Shown piece by piece: positions 35,379-49,400 of a DNA stretch of 64,000 bases. Origin of the DNA: Microvelia longipes (Eukaryota; Arthropoda; Insecta; Hemiptera; Veliidae); NCBI GenBank assembly GCA_018340805.1, contig JACMZG010001913.1, positions 11,446,222 through 11,510,221 on the forward strand, in the 5' to 3' direction. Both the position numbers and the translations under genes were made by a program. Under the pieces are notes generated by a model that saw only the letters and a list, made by a program, of their open reading frames with translations, searched no databases and was not told the origin of the DNA. The stretch's first letter is position 1; each line of letters starts with the position of its first letter.

Positions 35379-36035
35379 ATAATTTTAATCGTTAAAATAT
35401 TGAATTAAATCGGCTAATTATTTATTTCTTTCCTTTCGTTCGTTAGTATTGAAGATGAAAAACTATTCAGGTAGTTCCTCGTTGAACGTGGGACCTCCAA
35501 CAGTGTTCATAATCTAGATGATTGTATAATAATTAATTACGCATCAGCAACCCCGTTATTTTTTTTAAATCCAACTCGAAGAATCGTTTAGTACAAAAAC
35601 AAAATTAAAAATTGATCAGTTTAGTAAAAAAATGTAAACTTATTATTATCAACGGATAAATTCCTTCTTCTTCTTCTTTTTTTTTTTGCGAACACAATAC
35701 TTTTCCTATGCCTACGGTATAATGAGGAAAAGCAAACAAACAACAAGAAAAAACTCAATATACTATAAAACCAATCTTGCTCAACTTACATAAAAGAAGG
35801 AAGAAATGAGGTCTGAATGTTCAAAAATGATATATTTGACATAGCCGACTTTGCATTAAAATTTAAACTAGATTTAAATTAAAATTTAAAAATATTAGTA
35901 CATGGTTTTGTAGAAATATTTTTGTACATATTATTTTTGGTGGAAATAAATAAATTATTATTATACTATTATTATTTGTTGGCATTAATTTACTTTTAAT
36001 ATTTCTTATGTTTCATTAAATGCTTTTACTTTTCC

Positions 36036-37115
<1,080 letters not shown>

Positions 37116-37476
37116 ATTTTTCCTTTAATACCAATACCTTATATATGATATACCTAGCGTAGGAATAAATGAGCATAATTATTTATACCTAGATTCAACT
37201 ATTAAACTATTCAACTACGTAAATAAAATTACATTACTTTAAAATTGTAATCGCATTGAAATTAATTTAAATACTCCAAATTAATTAATGCAGTTTATTT
37301 CTTCTGACAATTCAATCGAAATACATATTAATCAAATAACAACACTAAGACAGGCATGTCTGACATATTAAATCTCTATAAATCATCAATGTAAATACAA
37401 GGAAAACACTTCCTCTTTCATTAATATTCAAATTTTTATTAATTTGTTACGTTTATTTGATTAAAATGAAAAGTCA

Positions 37477-37531
37477 TATAAATAGCTAATAGTCAGTTAT
37501 GGATAAAGTAATTTTGAGTTGGGTATCAGTC
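37477..37531 (+). promoter_or_regulatory. Candidate core promoter of chitin-binding gene
   Basis: TATAAATAG at 37477-37485 lies about 57 bp before the start codon. Arthropod initiator-like TCAGT occurs at 37493 and again as TATCAGTC at 37524-37531. The expected distance from the TATA box would put transcription start near 37507, so which initiator is used is unclear. Confidence 0.45.
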
Positions 37532-37533
37532 AA

Positions 37534-40500
37534 ATGATGTCAAAATTAATAGTGCTCTCTTTGATTTTGGTATGATTAAAATTTTTAGTGTCTTTTTTAG
37601 CTTAATTTTTACTAGGTATATTTATAGGTTACTTATAGGAGTATTTATAGGTTACTTCATCAGTAATTAAAAAATCCTATGTGTTTAGCAAAGTTATTAG
37701 TACATAATTAATTAAGTACTTAAAATTATACATAAGTATTTAAAACATAAGTGTAAAAAAGCAGTTAAAAGGTTTATTCTCATTTTTATTTTTATGAAAA
37801 TAGATAAACTTTTTGACTCAAGTACACAGTCGCCATTGCGAGTAATAATAATAATAATAATGCCCGTTAAGAGCCTTGCGGCTCATCTGGGATAACCCCT
37901 GCGGGAACCACCTCGAGTGGTAGTAGCAACCGTTACGCTCAAAGTGTATTTTAAAGGTCAGTGTAAAGACTAATACCTTAGCGGCCTCGACCACACGGAG
38001 GCGGCGCCATTGCGAGTAAATATAAGTATTTAAACTTGATTTTTACTTCTAAACTGAAGATCTTCGTTTTTATGCCAGGTTTGGTCCTACGCGACGTCAA
38101 CATCTCTCTTTAGCCGCTCGAGGTCGTAATCTAGTTCAGCGATTATCAACCCCCGGTCCGCGATCTGATATTGTGTCGGAGACAATTATTTTTAGATCGC
38201 GACAAAATGTTTACTAAAAGTACCCTATGTTTCCTAATATTTTCAATTGAAGTAAGCGATATATAGTTTGATGAAGTAGATCATTCGAAATTTGTTTGTC
38301 CCCTTATATCAAACCCAACAAATTCTATACAACTGATATTACGAACAATATTAAAATTTGTTTTGCAATATTATGTTGATTATTTTTCAGGTCATTCCTG
38401 CTTCACTTCAGCAAGAAAGGTAATGATTTAATTTTAATAATTATAAAATAATATTATTATTTAATCAATAATAATAATCAAAAATACAGAAAAATAAGTT
38501 AAAAGTAGTGCTTGATAGTTGAGTAACTGCTCAAGTTATAAAGCATATACCAGATCCTTAAGGAACAAATAGATTGTTAAGCATGGAAACACGTATTCAA
38601 AAGGAAATTCTGTCACTTTCGCTCTTCGTATAGACACTTGTCCTCCAGTCACCCTTAACCAAGTTCACATACCTCAATCCTCTAGTGTCCGATACCTCGG
38701 CCTTAACCTTGACAGACGTTTAAATTGGCAACATCACACTAAAACAAAACGGACTGACGTATCACGACGTTTCAAGTTCCTGTCACGCCTTTTAGATCGT
38801 AGGTCCAAATTAACATTGAGCAACAAACTTAGGATCTATAATGTCATATTAAAACCATCATGGGCCTATGGTCTGGAAGTGTGGGGTTGCACCAAGCGTT
38901 CTAACTCCAATCGTCTCCAAGTCCTGCAATCTAAAATCCTTCGAACCATTACAAATGCTCCTTTTTATGTATCAAACCTTACTCTCCACAACGACCTTAA
39001 TGTTCCATTTGTCCGAGATCTTTCTATATCCCGATATAAACGCTTCCATGATTCCATAATCGATCATCCAAATCCTCTTGTAAAAACTCTATCCTCTAAT
39101 ACCCTTCCTGAAAATCCTGTGAGACGCCTGAGGAGGCAGTGGCCTCGAGACCAGTTATCTCTATAAGCTCAACATAAATTTATCTAATTATCTTACTACT
39201 ACATTTTATTTACTCATTTATCTTAACATTTTATTTATTTTATCTCTCACATCTCAACAGTGATATAATTTTCACATTATCTATTTCCAACTCCCGCCTG
39301 AGTGCAATCACTGGATTGTTTCTCTATCAAGCGCACCAAGCCATTAAAACTGTGCTAACTCTAATACTTGTAACAATCACAATTGTTGTTGTATTATTCA
39401 ATAAATAAAATAAAAAAAAAGGAAATTCGCCCGTAATGCGGACCACCACGCCAGAATTAACGAAAGTAGTATTTTTGTTATATACTTATAGTATAAATGA
39501 GGAAAAATAAATCAAATTAAAATTCTAAATTCTTAATTTTAGTTGCTCGAAGCCAGGAATTAAAGCAGTAGGTGCCAGAAAATTCGTCATATGTTCGCCA
39601 GATGAAAATGGAAAATTAACTGCAAAACATGGAGAGTGTGGCTTAGGAGATGTTTTTTCAGTCAAGCATAGAACGTGTGCTCCCGCAGTAAGTTTATAAT
39701 TAAAAGTTTTTAATTTGCTTATTAGTCTGACCAGGAAGCTATAAATTAAAAAAATCGGGTACGGGGTACCTCATCACAACGGATTCGCTACGCTCATCCT
39801 CCCTACTTCGAACCCGCAGCAGTTTACATTTAAATATTTCATATATTTTTGAGGTAATGTTTTATATTTTTGTATACTTAGTTAAAAAATATTTTTTAGC
39901 CTCAAAAATTGTTTGAAATATGTATAAACATACATATTTCAAACAATTTTTAGGCTGATGATCATTCCGAAAGACATTATCTTTTAAAAATCTCACAGCA
40001 TCATCATATTACAAATTTATATTTTATAATATTGTTTCAGCCTAAACGTAAGCTCAGAAATGAAAATACAGACCAACCGGCATCATCAGCAACATCTGTT
40101 TGTTACAACAAAGGTTACAAATGCACTGACTGTAAAAAACTTGACTACTGCTTAGACCGAGGAAACGGCTTGGAAATCGTTGCTACCAAACAGTGTAAAG
40201 AAACTGAATTCTGCTCTGCTTACTCGAACAGCTGTTCTGATAAAGTCATACCACAGTGCCAAGAAGATTATAAATACACCTGCAACTATATGGGATTATT
40301 CCCCGATCCTTATAAGTGCGATGTAAGACACTGATAATTTATTATTTTCGAAATATCATAAGTGAGTTCTTTCTCTTTCATTTTGCAGAAGTTTGGGACG
40401 GCCTGTATGTTAGTAGATTTGTGTGTTTGTACGTGTCACGATAACTGCTTTTAAATTAACTGATATTAATAAAATTTATTATACATGTAGTAATAATTAG

Positions 40501-42063
40501 CCTTTAAATCTTTATAGTTTTTTAGTTTTATAGTTGACCAATATGGCGGACTATTTGAGAAAACCATTTTGAGCAAAAAATCATGTTGCATATCGTTTTA
40601 AATCTCTTGCTGATTAGAAAAATAAAGTATATGAAGCATGCACAAAATTATCAAAATAACTAATAATATTAAAATGGCGGCCTGAACAAGCAAACTGAGC
40701 AACATAATCGTGCTGGATAACGTTTTAAACCACTTAAAGAGAAGAAAAAGAAAATGTATTGTAAGATTCACAAAATTGTCGGCCAATTATGGTAAATGTG
40801 GAAAAATAATTAAAAGGAATAAATCAAGTGATATATCGTTGGAAAGGCCTTTCTAGTTATAAAAAAACTTAAATTTACAAAATTACAAAAAAAATCATTC
40901 AACTTTCGCCTGCATATTTAATGCATCTATCGAGGGCAGCGTCCTTCTTTTTTAATATTCCAATTTCGCAGATACATGTATTGCACTCTAATGAGCGCAA
41001 CGTGTCCCTTTCTAATACTCCGCGGATACATTTATTGGACTCTAGCGAGCACAGCATGCCCCCTTCGAATATTTCGTATAAAAATTTATAATATTTAGCG
41101 ATTCCCTAATTAATATACTTGATTTATATGCCGTGCAATCTAACAAGCGCAGCTACCTCTTTTTTACTTTTTTATACCGTAGGTATATGAGAAAAGTATT
41201 GTGTTTGCAATAAATATAAAACTTAAAATGGAAAAGGGTAGGTAATATTAGTAAAATATCAGTAACTAAGTTAAAAGAATAATGATAAGCCACTTTTTAA
41301 ACTTTTACTTGAGAATATGTCTCGGTTTTGGCGCAGGAAACTAAATAAATTATACCGACGGAAATTTATTATCGAAATTATGGGCACGGAAAACATTAGA
41401 GTAAGTGTGTCTGTAAACTTCCTCTTTGAATTTTCTTATTTCGCCTGCCTTCTTAAGAGGTAGGCGGGTTTTGTTGCTACCTGAGCGCGGTACACGGATC
41501 TGAGTTTGCACCGTATGGGGAAAATATATAAAATTAAATTAGAAATCTAACACTAATTAAAGTGTTTGGTATACTATGCTCGAGCATATTAGCTTTCACC
41601 AAAATATGCCGCCACAAGCTCTGTATAAGCTGGACCAGCTATTATCTTTCAATTTTGAGTTTTGATCATTTTTTCATTGACTTTTTTCTCAGAAAATCCT
41701 ATGAACTTTGTTGCTAATATCGTTAAAAACTCGCTAAAACACTTTTTCGACTTTGTTCTAGACTTACTACTTCTGTAAAGATGCTGCAAGTGAACCAACT
41801 GAAATGAAATGTCCAGACGGCCACTATTACCATCCGCTGTATACCGAATGTATCAAATATGAAGTTAACAAGCCTGCTCCTTGTCCACCGATGGAAGAAT
41901 GTACAGCTGACAATACAGTAAGTATTATCAAAAAGTATTATCTGAGCAGGATAAGAAAAACGATTGATATGCGGATGATCCTTAATAATACTAATAATAA
42001 TTACAGGGAGAAATGCTCAATTCATCATTTCTGTTGAAGTACCCCTATATACGAACTATATAG
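37534..42063 (+). CDS. Secreted peritrophin-like chitin-binding protein, six exons
   Basis: Exons are 37534-37569, 38391-38419, 39543-39687, 40041-40322, 41762-41917 and 42007-42063. All use AG acceptors and GT donors and sum to 705 nt, 234 residues plus TAG. Exon 1 and the 29-nt exon 2 encode a short hydrophobic signal peptide (MMSKLIVLSLIL then VIPASLQQE). The mature part has 19 cysteines. Its C-terminal domain, spanning exons 4 and 5, has GLFPDPYKC, TYYFC and CPDGHYYHPLYTEC with spacing C-x11-C-x5-C-x11-C-x12-C-x10-C. This is a CBM14 (peritrophin-A) chitin-binding fold. Two earlier cysteine clusters look like degenerate copies. The likely role is extracellular binding to chitin in cuticle or gut lining. 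The start is the first of two adjacent ATGs. I do not recognise a named orthologue. Confidence 0.85.
37846..38004 (-). mobile_element. tRNA-derived SINE (first family) in intron 1, 15-bp target duplication
   Basis: Inverted relative to the gene: aataataataatgcccgtta, gagccttgcggctcatctgg, ccctgcgggaacc, and ends cgaccacacggaggcgg. It is internally deleted against the 36507 copy, with the B box region missing. cgccattgcgagtaa flanks it at 37831-37845 and 38005-38019. Confidence 0.9.
38495..39465. repeat. Partial foldback-family copy interrupted by a LINE (intron 2)
   Basis: 38495-38610 (agtgcttgatagttgagtaa, catggaaacacgtattc) and 39429-39465 (gcccgtaatgcggaccacca) are continuous when the LINE is removed. 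They match the right arm of the element at 45857-46410. Confidence 0.75.
38611..39416 (+). mobile_element. 5'-truncated Jockey-clade LINE with 12-bp target duplication
   Basis: An open frame from 38612 to a stop at 39166 (184 codons) encodes the C-terminal end of a non-LTR reverse transcriptase. It has VRYLGLNLDRRLNW, then KLRIYNVILKPSWAYGLEVW and LQVLQSKILRTITNAP, typical of Jockey-type elements. An untranslated 3' end follows with AATAAA-like sequence and an A run to 39416. aaaaggaaattc occurs on both sides (38599-38610 and 39417-39428). The upstream RT catalytic part is missing, so it is a dead copy. It lies in intron 2 of the chitin-binding gene in the same orientation. Confidence 0.93.
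39470..39830 (-). repeat. Fragments of the 5S-bearing family (start and tail)
   Basis: 39470-39512 has the inverted start (atagtataaatgaggaaaaa). 39752-39830 has the inverted tail (gggtacggggtacctcatca, ggattcgctacgctcatcct). Exon 3 of the chitin-binding gene (39543-39687) lies between them. A short start fragment on the plus strand is also at 41165-41215. Confidence 0.65.
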
Positions 42064-42075
42064 ATATTTTATGCC

Positions 42076-42081
42076 AATAAA
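42076..42081 (+). terminator. Polyadenylation signal of chitin-binding gene
   Basis: AATAAA occurs 13 bases after the stop codon, so the 3' UTR would be very short. The next element, a MITE, starts at 42144. Confidence 0.6.
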
Positions 42082-42143
42082 AAAGTTATAGGATCGGTGT
42101 TCTATTCCTTGAAATAATTAGTTCAATGCAATGAAGATTTAGT

Positions 42144-42630
42144 CAAGGATCTTGAATAAAGGGGATGACGCACTAAGTCGATTTGCCATACAAAAAAGTG
42201 ACCCCATCAAAAACCAAAAAATAAAGAGGATTCAACACGAAACTCACATCAAAAACCAACTGCCCATGCTTACAATTCTTATAACAGCGCAGGTCTTAAA
42301 TTTTAGAGGCAAACTTACCTCTCAGTTGTTTCCCATTGTTTATTGCATGAGAAGGTTATAATAAAACACGCTTAAATAAAATAGTCCAAAATTTACTATT
42401 AAATAAGCACAAATGACTTAACAAGCACCACAAATGTAACAATCACGAAAAGCACAGAAGAAAGTTTAGAAGCGAACTCGTCAACCTTGCTAAATAACCT
42501 GAGTTTGGCGCCTTTTTTCATTATAACCAAGGGAAAGGTAAGTTTGCTCCTATTTCTCTATCCAATGAAACTTCCTTTCGGGTCAGAAATGTTCCTTAAT
42601 GTGCGTCATCTCCTTTATTCAAGATTCAAG
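42144..42630. mobile_element. MITE of CAAGG-ended family
   Basis: The left terminus caaggatcttgaataaaggg extends to atgacgcactaagtcgattt. The right terminus reads tgcgtcatctcctttattca, then agattcaag. The interior (gtgaccccatcaaaaacca, cttaacaagcaccacaaatg) is the inverse of the 62745-63260 copy. No target duplication is clear. Confidence 0.85.
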
Positions 42631-44334
42631 ATCCGCCTTTTTACAAATTTTAACTTAATCTTTTGGAAACTGGCAGATATTGGTTCTTTGAGCTGTAGTT
42701 CTTGACATCAGAAAACGGCACAGTGTAGCATATTTTCTGTTTTTTTTAAATTAATGTTCCTAAGGAAAAATGCTACAGTACAGAGTCAAACAATTTGGCA
42801 TTATTCCGTGTTTAAAAATTCCGTAAATAAAAATAATAAGAAATATAAATATAAAATAAATTATCAATTGAAAAAGAATAAAGAAATTTTTAATCAATGT
42901 ATACAAATCAACAAACGTTATAAAATTAACTAATTGTTATAACAAATATCTAATTATAATCCAGTTAACATTGCGTACTGCAGTTTTTGTAGACTCGTTA
43001 TTTCGCAAACAGGTTAGATTCGTGCGAAATTAACGAGTCTAACCAAGCTTACTATTTTCTCCGCTACCTTGGGGGACCGGCGCTGATACGGAACAACCAA
43101 ATGGCCGAAGTTGGACCTCTCTGATTTAGAGTATAGAAAGGACGTTATAATTTAAACTCAATCAAGTTGCTACAGTTGCAGTTTACATTTCAATATCCGG
43201 AAATTAGGAATTTTATAGATAAAATGCCTAAAAATAATACGTATTTGGTTCTCTAGAAATATTTGGGATATTTCCTATTTGAAGTCCTGAGAGGCAGACT
43301 ATCCCCAACGTCTGAAACTATAAGCCAACTAGTCTGGGCAGACTAAACTAACGTGGAATAAGATAAATATAGATATTTACTTTAATGCACACAGCACGCG
43401 ATTCTTTGGTCAATTGGATCATCATTAATGTGTTAATTGTGTGCGGTCTCTATTTAGATTATTTTTATCTTTAATCCTGAGTAACATACCAGACCAGGTA
43501 AAAAAAATACCAGACCAGTTTTATCTCTTTAAGATTTCCATTCAAAGTTTTACTAGAACTACCGATTATATAACGTATTCTTATATGGCGTTTTAATTAA
43601 CTAACATCATAATTATATTATAAGCTTAATTAGCCACGTGGTCAGTGTAAGATCTGTAATAAGGTACGGTACAAATATCACATCTTTTTTAAGTATTTCT
43701 ATCTTTTGAAGCGATGAGACCTGGTTCTTTTTTAAGAAATAGGACTACAATGCGGTTGCAGTTTTAAACTTGGTATAATAGGAATCATAAAGATTGTAGA
43801 TATTTAATATTAATAATTTATTTCGTAAATTCCTGACAATGGTATAGGATGAGTGGCCGCGGTCAACAATCAGTAGTTTTAACTAATTTTTAGAAGGATA
43901 ATAGTAGCTACGCACACCAAAATAATTAAATATCTGTAATCATTTACAAACCTGCGTAATAGTTAGAAAAACGTTAAAATTGGAATAAATAAATTCATTT
44001 TAATCAAGGAAACATGACTAAAGCGTAAAGGCTAATAGAGGCATTTAGGCTATAATAGAGGCTATACTGAGAGACTATATAATAAAAAATTAAGAAATAA
44101 TGACTTTGTGCAAACCCGTTTCATTCATAAATGGGCTTATATAAAGGAAAGTCAACAAAAGAAATTCTTTATTCCTCAATAATTTTCTCTTTAGATAATA
44201 GTTCTCAATAACTATAATAGTTCTTTAAATAATTTTAATGTTGGACATTCTTTTATTTAAACAAGTTCTTTATAGGCAAAAGTATACAATATTTATTTTG
44301 TGTAAACCGAAGTTATTATCTACAAAAAGTAGTT
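42631..44334. other. Unassigned interval with one hairpin
   Basis: No gene is recognised. At 42990-43041 tagactcgttatttcgca pairs with tgcgaaattaacgagtcta around a 14-base loop. Confidence 0.5.
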
Positions 44335-44640
44335 TATGAACGTTCCCTATAAAGTCAAACCCTCTAACGTTCCATAAAGTAATTTATTAACGTTCCCTAC
44401 AAAGTTAAACCCTAGAACGCTCCATAAAGTAATTTATGAACGTTTCCTACAAGTAAAACCTTGAACTTCCATAAAGTAACTTTATTAACGTTCCCTACAA
44501 AGTTAAACCTAGAACGCTCATAAAGTAATTTATGACGTTTCCTACCAAGTTAAAACCTTGAACTTTCCATAAAGTAACTTATTAACGTTCCCTACAAAGT
44601 TAAACCCTAGAACGTTCCATAAATTTATTTATTAACTTTT
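44335..44640. repeat. About 50-bp tandem repeat, 5-6 copies
   Basis: The unit is aacgttccctacaaagttaa, accctagaacgctccataaa, gtaatttatt, with ccctac/tcctac variants and small deletions. Confidence 0.9.
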
Positions 44641-44965
44641 TTTAACTTTATTGATTATTGTCTACAATAATTATTTGACATCGTGCTCTTGCTGGGGTAA
44701 TAGTGAATTTAGAGACTTTTTTTAACTTTTGATTATTGTCTAAGACCAAAATATTGACAAAGTGCTGCTTGCTGGTTAAAAGTGACTATTTATCAACTTT
44801 TCTTATACTGGTTATTGATATTGGTCTACAATTAAATGTATTTGACATAGTGCTCTGCTGGTTAAAAGTACCTATTTCTGCAATTTTTTAAACGTTTATG
44901 ATTTGATTGTCTCAATAATGTATTTTAGACATGGGGCTTTCCGTCTGCTGGTTGTACTTAAAGTG
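44641..44965. repeat. Degenerate about 80-bp tandem repeat, 4 copies
   Basis: Each copy has ttgattattgtct, then tatttgacatagtgct, then ctgctggttaaaagt. It adjoins the 50-bp array, but the unit is different. Confidence 0.8.
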
Positions 44966-45396
44966 AGTGACGTATATTTTAAGGATCGTTGTGTAAGCTT
45001 CTTTTTAACTCGCTTAGTTTAGTGAGTTGCCGTTCTTGTTGTATGTTGTATTGTAAGTTTTTCTTGCCTTTTTTTGATCGTTCGTTGTTTCTTTTATTTT
45101 CTATTTAATCTTTTTACTACATTACCAAACAATCTTCTGATGTTAATACCAACTCGTGTATGTCCCCGCCTGATATTTTTGTCCCTAATTAATATGCCGT
45201 GGAAACACTATTCTGCTCGGTTTTTTTTTTTTTCTTTTTTTTTTTTTTAAACGAAATACACTTTAATATAAAAATTTAATACAAAACAAAGAAAATAAAA
45301 GAAAATAAATATATAGAATAAAAAAAGAAAAATCATAAATAAAAGAGAAAAAAAAGAATATATAAAAAAAGTAAAAAACACGGCGTAAGCGAGGAA

Positions 45397-45496
45397 NNNN
45401 NNNNNNNNNNNNNNNNNNNNNNNNNNNNNNNNNNNNNNNNNNNNNNNNNNNNNNNNNNNNNNNNNNNNNNNNNNNNNNNNNNNNNNNNNNNNNNNN
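45397..45496. other. Assembly gap (100 N)
   Basis: Exactly 100 N bases, the conventional size for a gap of unknown length. Flanking A/T-rich homopolymer tracts probably stopped the assembly. Confidence 0.99.
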
Positions 45497-45856
45497 AAAA
45501 AAACCACAAAAATTATAAGAAAAACCAAAACATCTAGGTCGTTTTAAAAATATTCTATATACAGAGAGGATGTATAAATAGTGTTGTCTTTTCAGATTTT
45601 TCTGGCCTACTGAGTGTGAATACTAGTGGTCCGAAGTCAATCACGACCAACTCAAACCTAGAGAGTACCTGGGTTCAAAATCCTATAGGACAATAATTTT
45701 TTATCGTTTTTTTTTACCCTAATATTAAGTTTACAACTAAGGAAAATAATTTCTGGCAACGCGGTGGTCCGCATTCGGGCGAATTTCCTATTGGATGCGT
45801 GTTTTCCGTGCTTTACATTTTATAAAGTTTACAACTACTAAATAAATAATTCCGGC

Positions 45857-46410
45857 GCGGTGGTCCGCCATGTGGGGGGCGAATTTCATTTAGAAAAGAA
45901 AGCTGTTTCCGTGCTAAAAACACCCAATTCTGCTTATGCAAGAACCATGCCCATTAGCGTGGTTTCAGTTCATGTTTAGAACCAAGCAGTTAACTTCAAT
46001 TGTCAAGCACTGCCTCGGGTAAAAAAAAAAACCTTTCAATTTTTGGGTTTTTTTCTTGTATTTTTTTCCAAAGGAAATGCGAATAATTATCCAAGTTGTT
46101 GTACAAAACTATGGCTCTAAAATTAGGAAGTACGCACTATTATTTGCCCACTAGTTTAAAAGCTTAGTTACTTATTTTAAGCTTAGTCAGTTATCTTTAA
46201 AGCGCGTTTCCTTTGGGAAAATACAGACAAAATTAGTTTAACGAGCAGTGCTTGACAAATTGAGTAACTGCTTAGGTTCTAAAATCATGAACTGAAACCA
46301 CGCAATGCGCCATGGTTCTTGCTAAGCAAGAAATGGGTTGTTTATCACGGAAACACGCATTCTAAAATTAAATTCGCCCCCACATGCGGACCACTGCGCC
46401 AGAATTTTTT
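45857..46410. mobile_element. Foldback element, about 260-bp arms
   Basis: The left terminus is ggcgcggtggtccgccatgt and the right terminus is acatgcggaccactgcgcca. Inner pairs include gtttccgtgctaaaaacacc with gttgtttatcacggaaacac, gcaagaaccatg with catggttcttgc, and gtcaagcactg with cagtgcttgac. A partial left-end copy lies just upstream at 45745-45830. Related fragments lie at 38495-39465 and 53670-53870. Confidence 0.85.
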
Positions 46411-49400
46411 TTCTGTGTGAAGTTTTCTTCAATTTCCACTAAGTGGGCGCTAGTAGTTTACTACAATTTTTATAATTTATTACCTTCCTTTCTTTCACAG
46501 ATATTTTTGTTAGTCCATATAAATAATCGAAAGTTTTTGTTACGAAGTTTTTGTTATCTGGGAAATCAGTAATAATTACTTATTATTAATTGTTTAATAA
46601 TCTCTGATTTCAGACAGTCTCTCATTTTTTGATTTATGATTGGGTCATTTTTTCATAGGCTAAGGCATCGATCTAGTGTCTCTCGTTCACACCTCCCTTG
46701 TATTTTTGCTCACAGATACCTGCTCACTACAAACAATAATCTCTTTCGAGTTCTCCTCTTATTGTAGAGTATTTTTTTATAAACCCTAAAACACGTGTAT
46801 TTAAGACCTTGAATTAATTAAGATAGTTAATGTATATAACTAACACTGTAATGAGTTAACCACTAACTATGGGATTAGATACTTTATGCCTGAAGATGAC
46901 CCCTAATGGGAATCGAAAAACCAATTATTATAAGCTAAAACCGATCCACCTATTGCGTTTTATAGAACTGAAGTCGACAGTTTTTAAGAAGTTGCTAACT
47001 TTACAAAAAAAATAATTATTTTGGTCGTTTGCCAATACAACTTTACTTTAGTTTAAATTCAGTTATATCCGATTGAATCTCTCGGTGTGATAAAATTCGA
47101 TCCTAACTCCGAAAATTTCAAATCACCCTTATCTCTTCAAATATAATACATGATGTTTTCTCTAACATTAAAGCATATTTATATTTCTAGTGAAATTTGT
47201 ATGGACATTATTAATTATTACTCATGAGGGTAGCAATGAGAGACCTATCATATCAAGTCCGGGCAAGCTCCAACGTATTCTGTTTTGTATTGAGCAAGTC
47301 ATCTGGTCTCTTTTCATTCCATTACTTTTCTAGTAAAAGATCTTCACCCTTGGATTACATCTTACTAACTTAAATTTTCTGATTCAAAAATTTTTTTTTT
47401 TTCTTTCTCTTACTTTTATGTATAAAATGTGACTGGTAAAGATGTGTGACGCCAGCTGATGTAGAATATGAAAATTAGTAAATTTGAATGAGATGGACGA
47501 TGTTGCGTATGAATTAAAAATAATGAAATTGATAAATCAGTATATTGATTGTTCAGTGTACCAAACAGTCTGATTTGCTATAAAGAATGTCCCAAATATA
47601 CGATATTTATTGTTTTTCCAACTTATTCTCATATCCTCTAAATACGAACCAAATATTTTCTGTCTCCTACCTAATATGTACTACTAATAACACTCAAATC
47701 ACAGAAGAGAATTTAATACTACTGAAAGTATTATCAAATTTATAAAATACTATCTTCGTACGGTTATATAGCAAAAACAAATAGAAATGAATAATATCTT
47801 CATGAGGGATTTCCTTCGAAACACAACAATATATATAGATGAGACATAATTTTAGTAGTATATGGTAAAACAATGGTGTGCGGAATTCGATCACATTAAC
47901 AAAACATGACCACCAACAAATTAATATTAGTACACTGCGTGCGAGAGTAAGTATTAAAACACTAGAAATGTTCAGAAGCAAAAATTAAAATGACCAATAG
48001 CACGTGAAATCCACTCAACCACCGGCCTACAAGGTGCTATCCCTTGCTACAGCGTGATCCGTTAACAATTTGAGATGAAGGAGAAGTAATGATATATATT
48101 TGTTTCTAGACCGACTTAGCACAACATTCTCCCCTCCATCAGCATAATGGCGATCGCTCGCTAGCAAAAAGATACCTATTTTTGTAAATAAAATCATATA
48201 AGAGAAGGCAAACACCTGTTTGTAAACATTCGTAATACTTGCGTCGCTATTTATATTCCATACATATATCGTGCATTATTGATTGAGTATTCGCTTTGTG
48301 TTTCAATTAAATTAAATCTACATGTCAGTCCTTCCGAGCTAACTCTGGCTGTTTACCTCTGTGTAATACAATATATTAATATCTTACATAAATAATGATC
48401 GAATATCTAACACATTAATAGTATTATGATGAAACTAGACCACTTACAACAAATGCAGTTCGGTTGCGTAAAGATTAGTCACAGAATGACTAGTGTACAT
48501 TAGTAGTAACAACAACACAAATGTATCAAATTACAAACGATCATTAACTCTTAACAACAAGATGAGGTTATGCTGTTAATAATACAAATAGTAGATTCAT
48601 ATTTAAGCACTCCAGTAATAATAATATAGTTAAATAATGCGTAATTACAACCATAAAGTAAGTTTCAAGCTCAACTGAATTGTGCAGTTTTTTTTACAAT
48701 AAATTACCATGAATATACAATAAATATATAACGATAATATTATGAACAACCACGAGTGCTAAAAAATCAGTGACAGCGTGACGTTAATATAGTGTAATAG
48801 CTGGAGGAATTAGAAGATGTCCAAGTGAGGTAATAGTCCACAAATGTGGATTGCTAAACGCAGCCGCCACATCAATGCAATCACCGGCAATCCTTTCATT
48901 GGAGATCCTTAACAACTTTTTTCCCTGCGCTTGTCAACTGAATAATATATTAGTTCCGTGTTGCGAAAATAAAATTGCCAAGTTATTAAGACTGAAAAAT
49001 TTTCCTCAAATACAATATAGATAATTAATTACATTATAACGTACAGATATGTAAATTTAATTATAGTGAAAGTATGTTTTTAATAAAATCTGGAATAAGA
49101 GTTAAATGACGACTTTTATATGCATATAGAACTATTTATTTATTGAAATTCCATGCCCATTGTGAAGCGAAGTTGATTGACAAACTATTTTTGAAAAGAC
49201 GTTGCTTTACTTAATGATTTGCATACTTCCGAACCAGAATGCTCAAAAGCAATTACAACTTAGATTAGGTAAATTAAAGATACACAAACTATTATATTCT
49301 TGCTTAAAGAGAGTAATATAGCAAAATGATAATTTCTATAAACGAATAAGAATAAATAACAGAACACAACCGAATACCAATAATCAAAACGTGAACACGG

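Larger units (their letters stand above)
34198..36035. other. Mostly unassigned interval
   Basis: No gene is recognised. An exact 40-bp direct repeat (ataaattttaacataagttg plus 20 bases) occurs at about 34573 and 34964. A start-only fragment of the 5S-bearing family (cacaatacttttcctatgcc, minus) is at about 35690-35735. Confidence 0.5.

Noticed and set aside
45600..45690. Another tRNA-derived SINE head (gggttcaaaatcc)
   Set aside because: Only a B box-like motif is convincing. No body or tail was matched.
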